NCBI RefSeq assembly: GCF_028867965.1
Contig: NZ_JAPQNT010000005.1
Span: 215,629 to 279,628 of the forward strand
Length of the DNA: 64,000 bases
Direction of reading: 5' to 3'
DNA from: Flavobacterium sp. SUN046
Lineage (GTDB): Bacteria; Bacteroidota; Bacteroidia; Flavobacteriales; Flavobacteriaceae
The first letter of the stretch is position 1. Each line of letters begins with the position of its first letter. The translations under genes and the position numbers were made by a program. The notes beneath the pieces are model-generated. The model had not been told where the DNA came from. It searched no databases and was given only the letters and a program-made list of their open reading frames with translations. Positions 61,075-64,000 of this stretch are shown here, piece after piece.

Positions 61075-61992
61075 ATGTTAAGCAGAAAAACAAAGATTAC
61101 TATTCTGAAAATTTTCAGTATGTTTTCTGTCGTTCGTGGTTACAACATTCCAATTATTGCCTTAGCGCAATATTTATCAGCAATATTTATTTTTTCGCCA
61201 GAGAAACGTGCACTTTCTGTTTTACTTGATTTTAACCTGTTTATTATTGTTATTGCTTCAAGTTTGACAATTGCATCGGGCTATATTATTAACAATTTCT
61301 ACGACAGCAAAAAAGACTTAATCAACCGCCCAAATAAATCTCAAATTGATCGATTGGTGAGCCAACGAACGAAACTTCAAGTTTATTTCACTGTAAATTT
61401 TGTTGTAGCATTATTAGCATTATTGGTTTCGTTCAGAGCCGTTTTGTATTTTTCTGTTTATATTTTTCTAATTTGGTTTTATTCCCACAAATTAAAAAAA
61501 TACCCAATCATCGGAAATCTAAATGCTGCTTTACTAGCTGTGCTTCCATTTTTTGCCATTCTTTTGTACTACAAAAATTTATATCCACAAATTTTTGCTC
61601 ATGCTGCTTTTTTATCATTGTTGCTTTTAATTCGCGAAATGATTAAAGATTTAGAAAATATTAAAGGAGATATTGCTAATGATTACCGCACAATTCCAGT
61701 AAAATATGGTGAAGAAATCACCAAAAAAATCATCACATTCTTAACCGTTTTAACCATAATTCCGGTTTATCTTTTAGTAGAAACCTACGACGTTGGACTC
61801 ATGGATATTTATTTTTATGTAAGTTTAGTAATCTTACTATTCTTTTTAATGCTCTTATGGAAATCAAGCAGTAAACAGCACTATTTACAACTGCACAACA
61901 TCTTGAAGTTTTTGGTAGTTTCAGGCGTTTTTTGCATTGTTTTAATCAATCCCGAAGTACTTATTCACGGCAGAAGTTTGCTTAAAATTTAG
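61075..61992 (+). CDS. UbiA family prenyltransferase, GGGP geranylgeranyltransferase-like
   Basis: 305 residues, eight to nine hydrophobic helices. First Asp-rich motif NNFYDSKKD (Asp77/Asp81) and second KDLENIKGD near residue 200. UbiA enzymes attach isoprenyl diphosphates to an acceptor; Bacteroidota proteins of this branch are often named geranylgeranylglycerol-phosphate geranylgeranyltransferase, after archaeal lipid enzymes. Protohaem or quinone prenylation are alternatives, but no haem or quinone genes are near. It lies 11 nt behind mevalonate kinase, so its donor is made by the same operon's pathway. Confidence 0.85.
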   Translation: MLSRKTKITILKIFSMFSVVRGYNIPIIALAQYLSAIFIFSPEKRALSVLLDFNLFIIVIASSLTIASGYIINNFYDSKKDLINRPNKSQIDRLVSQRTKLQVYFTVNFVVALLALLVSFRAVLYFSVYIFLIWFYSHKLKKYPIIGNLNAALLAVLPFFAILLYYKNLYPQIFAHAAFLSLLLLIREMIKDLENIKGDIANDYRTIPVKYGEEITKKIITFLTVLTIIPVYLLVETYDVGLMDIYFYVSLVILLFFLMLLWKSSSKQHYLQLHNILKFLVVSGVFCIVLINPEVLIHGRSLLKI

Positions 61993-62020
61993 AAGCGAAT
62001 CAGCAGTAATTCTTGCCAAC

Positions 62021-62070
62021 CATTTTCCTGCTTTCTGTCACGCGAGGCGTTTCCGCCAATCAGGGCTAAT
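62021..62070. repeat. GC-rich interspersed-type repeat in the ubiA/carbonic anhydrase gap
   Basis: A segment far richer in GC than its surroundings, from CATTTTCCTGCTTTCTGTCA to CCAATCAGGGCTAAT, with the small hairpin GGCGTTTCCGCC. It resembles a repeat I associate with Flavobacterium intergenic regions, from memory. It fills the middle of a 115-nt gap between converging genes; no separate terminator is visible there. Confidence 0.55.
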
Positions 62071-62107
62071 GAGTAAACCATTTGAATAAAATCAGAATTC
62101 CTAAGAA

Positions 62108-62623
62108 CTACTTATCCTTAAACCAACTAGAATACATCACATAATTATTCGAAATACGTTCAATTTCTCCGGCAAAATCAGAAGCATTAATATCTTTAAC
62201 TTTCTTTGCTGGAACACCGGCATAAATCGTCCCAGATTCCACAACTGTATTTTGAGTTACAACAGCACCTGCAGCAACAATTGCGTTGCTTTCTACTACA
62301 CAATTATCCATTACAATGGCTCCCATTCCAATCAAAACATTATCATGAAGTGTACAGCCATGAACAATTGCATTGTGACCAATTGAAACATTATTTCCAA
62401 TATTGGTTGGATGCTTTTGATAAGTCGCATGAATCACAGCGCCATCTTGTATGTTTACTTTATTTCCAATTTTAATGTAATGAACATCGCCACGAATTAC
62501 CGCATTAAACCAAACACTACATTGTGAACCAAATGATACATCACCAACAATAGTCGCATTTTCGGCAACATAACAATCTTCTGGAATCTTTGGCGATTTG
62601 CCATTTACAGCTTTTATAATCAT
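62108..62623 (-). CDS. Gamma-class carbonic anhydrase family protein
   Basis: 171 residues, left-handed beta-helix with hexapeptide repeats (IVGDVSFG, VWFNAVIRGDVHYIKIG, VNIQDGAVIHA, VSIGHNAIVHGCTLHDNVLIGMG). The zinc-ligand histidines are in VIHATYQKHP and IGHNAIVHG. The YrdA/PaaY/CaiE group is named after carbonic anhydrase but activity differs between members. A porP terminator lies 18 nt before its start, so it is transcribed from a very short leader or by read-through. Confidence 0.9.
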   Translation of the reverse strand: MIIKAVNGKSPKIPEDCYVAENATIVGDVSFGSQCSVWFNAVIRGDVHYIKIGNKVNIQDGAVIHATYQKHPTNIGNNVSIGHNAIVHGCTLHDNVLIGMGAIVMDNCVVESNAIVAAGAVVTQNTVVESGTIYAGVPAKKVKDINASDFAGEIERISNNYVMYSSWFKDK

Positions 62624-62640
62624 AATTAAAATAAAAAAAG

Positions 62641-62665
62641 AATCCCGATAATAACTATCGGGATT
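62641..62665 (-). terminator. Terminator of the porP/sprF operon
   Basis: AATCCCGATA (62641-62650) pairs with 62656-62665 around a 5-nt loop; the minus strand runs on into T7. It is 7 nt after the porP stop and 18 nt before the start of the carbonic anhydrase gene. Confidence 0.87.
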
Positions 62666-62671
62666 GTATTG

Positions 62672-63673
62672 TTAATTAACCGCAGGACAGTTACAGTGGT
62701 ATTTTTCTGGTTTACAGAATAAATTGATACCTAATGTTATTTGATGAAATCCTGCATTATCAAATTTTACATTACCTAACAAATGAGAGTAAGTGTAAGC
62801 AAACATGTAATTTTTATAGTTAATTCCTATAATAGGTGTAAAATATTGTAGTTTTTGTGTTGAAATTGCATTTCCTTCTACATATTCAGCACCATCTAAA
62901 CTTCTACGGTAAGATAATCCACCCCAAAGTCTTCCAAACTCTAAATCTTTGTAAGCTTTAATGTTTAAGTCAACTGTAGATTCTTTTGTTTGAAACACGT
63001 GTTGAAACATCATTGAAGGCTCTATCATAACAGACTCGGTATCTCCAAAAGTATATCCCATATTGTACACCAATCTTTTCAAGTTTACAGGTTCTTTATC
63101 AGTATAAAGAGCTCTTGAACTTGCAAGTGCATTTTTAACTGTAAAATGGGCATAAAAATCTAAAAAATTATATGATGCACCAACATCCATATTGAAATAT
63201 GATGCTTTTTGAACAATAGTTCCATCAATAATCGGGTCATAACCAGGATTATTAGTCATGAAATCTGTTTCATCTAATAAACTTTGAGCAAAACCAATGT
63301 TCATTCCAAATGATAATTGATTCAAATCAACATCGTCACGTGAAAACATAATGTGGTGCGCATAAGCAACTCTAAATCCTTTTTGTGAATGATAACCATT
63401 TCTATCATTCAATAAAATAATACCCATTCCATCTTTATCAGAAACGCTACCATTAAAACTCAAAGTTTGTAATGCTGGCGAATCTTGCTGACCTGACCAT
63501 TGTTGTCTTCCTGTTAATCGTAATTTAGCACAATTAGCTGCACCTGCCATAGATGGATGCAACAAGAAATAATTATCTGATAAATAATCTGAATATACAG
63601 GTAATATTTCTTGTGAATAAGCTTGTTTAGTAATTAACACTACTAACGCTAGAAAAAAATGTTTAAACTTCAT
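62672..63673 (-). CDS. PorP/SprF family T9SS outer-membrane protein
   Basis: 333 residues with signal peptide (to AYSQ, 21). The family marks are YLSDNYFLLHPSMAGAANC near residues 28-46, LRLTGRQQWSGQQDSP, LSFNGSVSDKDGMGIILLNDRNGYHSQ, and a beta-barrel thereafter. SprF-type proteins are needed for the surface delivery or attachment of the large T9SS adhesin encoded just before them; here a type B sorted protein ends 5 nt upstream. The Cys-rich C-terminal end (FCKPEKYHCNCPAVN) is common in the family. Confidence 0.92.
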   Translation of the reverse strand: MKFKHFFLALVVLITKQAYSQEILPVYSDYLSDNYFLLHPSMAGAANCAKLRLTGRQQWSGQQDSPALQTLSFNGSVSDKDGMGIILLNDRNGYHSQKGFRVAYAHHIMFSRDDVDLNQLSFGMNIGFAQSLLDETDFMTNNPGYDPIIDGTIVQKASYFNMDVGASYNFLDFYAHFTVKNALASSRALYTDKEPVNLKRLVYNMGYTFGDTESVMIEPSMMFQHVFQTKESTVDLNIKAYKDLEFGRLWGGLSYRRSLDGAEYVEGNAISTQKLQYFTPIIGINYKNYMFAYTYSHLLGNVKFDNAGFHQITLGINLFCKPEKYHCNCPAVN

Positions 63674-63678
63674 TGTTA

Positions 63679-64000
63679 TTATCTTTTTAATGAGAAATGG
63701 GCTCTAAATTGTTTAACGGCATCGGCTTCATTATAATATACTGAAAACCAATAATCCGTTGCTGGCATTAGGTTTCCGTTATATGTTCCATCCCATCCGT
63801 TGCTTTGTGGACTGATTTGTTTTATTAATTTTCCTTGGCGGTCAAATATATAAATTTTTGCGTTTACTTGAGTACTCAATCCCACAATATTCCAATAATC
63901 ATTAATTCCATCACCATTTGGTGTAAAGTAATGCGGATAATCGATACTTAGTACTCCAGTCAACACAAGCGGATCACAACTGCTTCCCAAGCCACCTTCG
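63679..64000 (-). CDS. T9SS type B sorting domain protein, C-terminal end (partial)
   Basis: The last ~107 codons of a gene that starts beyond the right edge; the frame is open through the last base. The domain reads YFTPNGDGINDYWNI, then IYIFDRQGKLIKQISPQSNGWDGTYNG and DYWFSVYY ending FSLKR, the gliding-motility-associated (CHU_C, type B) sorting domain. Such proteins are typically very large adhesins secreted by T9SS. The next gene on the strand, 5 nt away, is its likely SprF-type partner. A TTG at 63990 is not a real start. Confidence 0.93.
   Translation of the reverse strand, partial: EGGLGSSCDPLVLTGVLSIDYPHYFTPNGDGINDYWNIVGLSTQVNAKIYIFDRQGKLIKQISPQSNGWDGTYNGNLMPATDYWFSVYYNEADAVKQFRAHFSLKR

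Noticed and set aside
63679..63990. Complete small gene starting at TTG 63990
   Set aside because: The frame stays open through the end of the window and the sequence is only the C-terminal sorting domain of a larger protein.
1..64000. CRISPR arrays, IS elements or prophage genes
   Set aside because: No regularly spaced direct repeats with spacers, no transposase, integrase or phage structural genes seen.

Overview
The window looks like chromosomal DNA of a low-GC (roughly one third GC) Bacteroidota, most likely Flavobacteriaceae. Pointers are SusC/SusD/SusE pairs, type IX secretion (T9SS) sorting domains of types A and B, PorP/SprF, promoters of the form TTG-N19-21-TAnnTTTG, a mevalonate pathway, and terminator-rich, tightly packed genes. 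No phage, IS element, rRNA or CRISPR array is visible.

Layout. 1-9758: cell-wall elongation (PBP2 end, rodA), a secreted nuclease, a coiled-coil protein, Prc protease, then surE / small membrane protein / lpxB / comEC. 9759-16481: a thioredoxin-fold protein and a peptide-use block (two POT transporters and dipeptidyl peptidase IV) interrupted and flanked by two toxin-antitoxin-like pairs (DUF433/DUF5615 and a RelE/ParE type). 17191-19519: class II HMG-CoA reductase and a GHMP kinase of GYDIA type. 19592-27093: a minus-strand envelope run reading coaX, beta-barrel protein, TPR protein, lptC, small membrane protein, CNNM/CorC protein, ppiD. tRNA-Phe follows. 27540-48722: a starch/maltodextrin locus. 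SusC-SusD-SusE and a T9SS-sorted GH13 amylase read left; a LacI regulator, MFS transporter, beta-phosphoglucomutase, GH65 phosphorylase, SusA-like GH13, GH31 and a second GH13 read right. A perfect CGAAAACGTTTTCG palindrome lies between the two arms and a 12/14 match precedes the transporter. 48852-51697: cupin-like protein, glycerophosphodiesterase and a BaiN-type flavoprotein. 51767-58324: two large T9SS-sorted surface proteins that arose by tandem duplication. 58365-61992: TspO, then mevalonate diphosphate decarboxylase, mevalonate kinase and a UbiA prenyltransferase. 62108-64000: gamma carbonic anhydrase, PorP/SprF and the end of a T9SS type B protein.

How it works together. The starch locus is a complete route: surface amylase and Sus proteins bind and cut starch, SusC imports maltodextrin, the periplasmic GH13/GH31 enzymes trim it, the inner-membrane transporter imports sugar, and GH65 plus PgmB convert maltose to glucose and glucose 6-phosphate. 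The two mevalonate clusters together supply HMG-CoA reductase, mevalonate kinase, the decarboxylase and a candidate for the apparently missing phosphomevalonate kinase.

Less expected structure. A GxxExxY (PD-(D/E)XK-like) gene sits inside the starch operon surrounded by three copies of a CTTTGCGN octamer-triplet repeat, one of which encodes the start of the next protein. A 27-bp inverted repeat encodes the C-terminus of the glycerophosphodiesterase. A fossil of the flavoprotein 3' end lies between the two duplicated surface proteins. Three genes start 17-18 nt behind a terminator hairpin.
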